From Nitrospiraceae bacterium (GTDB lineage Bacteria > Nitrospirota > Nitrospiria > Nitrospirales > Nitrospiraceae): a stretch of 5,896 nucleotides of DNA. The first letter of the stretch is position 1. Each line of letters opens with the position of its first letter. The notes below the pieces were generated by a model. That model ran no database searches. It saw nothing but the letters and a program-made list of their open reading frames with translations, and had not been told where the DNA came from. Location: NCBI GenBank assembly GCA_025934615.1, contig JAICXS010000136.1, forward strand, positions 1 through 5,896. Direction: 5' to 3'. Below are positions 5,152 through 5,896 of the stretch, one piece after another. Made by a program: the position numbers and the translations under genes.

Positions 5152-5896
5152 GTGAAGCCTGATAAGAGTGCGGAATTGCTTCAGGAAGTCCGCCGGCAGA
5201 TGGGTGACGGCAAGTTTAGCCGCGCGTTCGCCACACTGAAAGATTTGCTGGCCACGAATCCATCCCACCAGGAAGGGCGGCGCCTTCTTGCCACCCTCCT
5301 TCTTAAGTTCGGCAACCTTGCGACTGCGAAAAATGCGTTCGAGACGCTTGTCAAGGAAGCGGTGCAGCGCTGCGATTATGCCGAAGCCGAATCATTGCTC
5401 CACGAATATTTAATGGCCGGGCCGCGCTGTGTCTCTTTTATAGAAATGCTTGGCGCCATGTACGAAGCAAAGGGCGATCCGCTGGCTGCCGTCTTTGAGT
5501 ACGAGAAGGCTATCGAACTTCTGTTGGAAGACCCCGACCCGGAGAGACCGACCTACGCCGAGGATCTTTTTCAGAAGATCAAGCAATTAGCCCCCTCTAG
5601 CTTTGTGGCAAACCGAGTCGCTGCGAGACTACAGCCGCAGAGCTTGGCAGAGGCGGCCACCTCTGCCCTTCCTGAAGCGCCGGCCGAATGGGGTGATTCT
5701 GAAGAGGAGACCCGCGCGGCCCCCTCGTCTCCACCAGAGCCGGTAAAACCTGTGGAAGAAAAATTCGACTCCAGTGAAGTAGACTCGCAGGACAACAAGG
5801 TGGAAGAAGGGAGCACCAGGATCGAGGCCGACGAATCGGAATGGTCAACAGAAATTCATGAACAACCGGTCGTTCGAAGTGCCCCACAGGCTCTGC
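5152..5896 (+). CDS. TPR-like protein with acidic Pro/Glu-rich tail, N-terminal part (3' end outside window)
   Basis: The frame is open from GTG at 5152 to the right edge, giving 248 residues without a stop. Residues about 5-155 are helical and TPR-like: GKFSRAFATLKDLLATNPSH (residues 18-37), a GNLATAKNAFETL helix pair (54-66), CDYAEAESLLHEYL (74-87) and the clearest unit, AMYEAKGDPLAAVFEYEKAI (102-121). From about residue 160 the sequence turns into a low-complexity, acidic linker rich in Glu, Pro, Ser and Ala, probably disordered. There is no signal peptide or membrane segment, so a cytosolic protein-binding or scaffold role is inferred. The start follows AAGGGG (5136-5141) by ten bases, slightly long but acceptable; I see no better start codon nearby. 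A good extended -10 promoter lies just upstream. Any C-terminal domain lies outside the window, so the function stays unknown. Confidence 0.85.
   Translation, partial: MKPDKSAELLQEVRRQMGDGKFSRAFATLKDLLATNPSHQEGRRLLATLLLKFGNLATAKNAFETLVKEAVQRCDYAEAESLLHEYLMAGPRCVSFIEMLGAMYEAKGDPLAAVFEYEKAIELLLEDPDPERPTYAEDLFQKIKQLAPSSFVANRVAARLQPQSLAEAATSALPEAPAEWGDSEEETRAAPSSPPEPVKPVEEKFDSSEVDSQDNKVEEGSTRIEADESEWSTEIHEQPVVRSAPQAL

Noticed and set aside
5571..5887. Two overlapping - strand frames at the right edge
   Set aside because: Both are Ser/Pro-rich mirror images of the Glu-rich tail of the + strand TPR-like gene.

Overview
The window reads as an ordinary chromosomal stretch of a Gram-negative-type, moderately GC-rich bacterium. 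The mix of a solo bactofilin, a LonA protease and a TPR protein with an acidic tail would fit Nitrospirota (Nitrospira-like) or a deltaproteobacterial-grade lineage. That placement is an impression from protein style only, with no ribosomal marker here to test it. All supported genes lie on the + strand.

Layout: (1) 2-418, the C-terminal third of an RlmI-type rRNA methyltransferase, cut by the left edge. (2) 594-1049, a complete bactofilin with a strong ribosome binding site and a possible promoter just upstream. (3) about 1224-1889, a small class I SAM-dependent methyltransferase whose frame has no ATG, GTG or TTG ahead of its cofactor-binding motif; the best start is an ATC behind a Shine-Dalgarno-like AGGGAG. 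(4) 1890-2170, a 281-base gap with two dyads, one a possible terminator and one a two-part hairpin in the probable lon leader. (5) 2171-4558, a complete LonA protease with GTG start, followed by a perfect 11-bp hairpin. (6) 4559-5151, a 593-base gap that is not empty: about 4652-4996 reads as a decayed PAS-histidine kinase fragment with internal stops, followed by two dyads and a good extended -10 promoter. (7) 5152 to the right edge, the N-terminal part of a TPR-like protein that passes into an acidic, Pro/Glu-rich tail.

The genes do not form one evident pathway. Gaps of 175 bases or more between the intact genes, with hairpins in several of them, suggest mostly separate transcription units: RNA modification, cytoskeleton or envelope shape, small-molecule or unknown methylation, protein quality control, and a scaffold-like TPR protein. 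I found no CRISPR array, tRNA, insertion sequence, toxin-antitoxin pair or defence island. I see no convincing new multi-gene system; the two best leads are the methyltransferase without a canonical start and the kinase relic downstream of lon.
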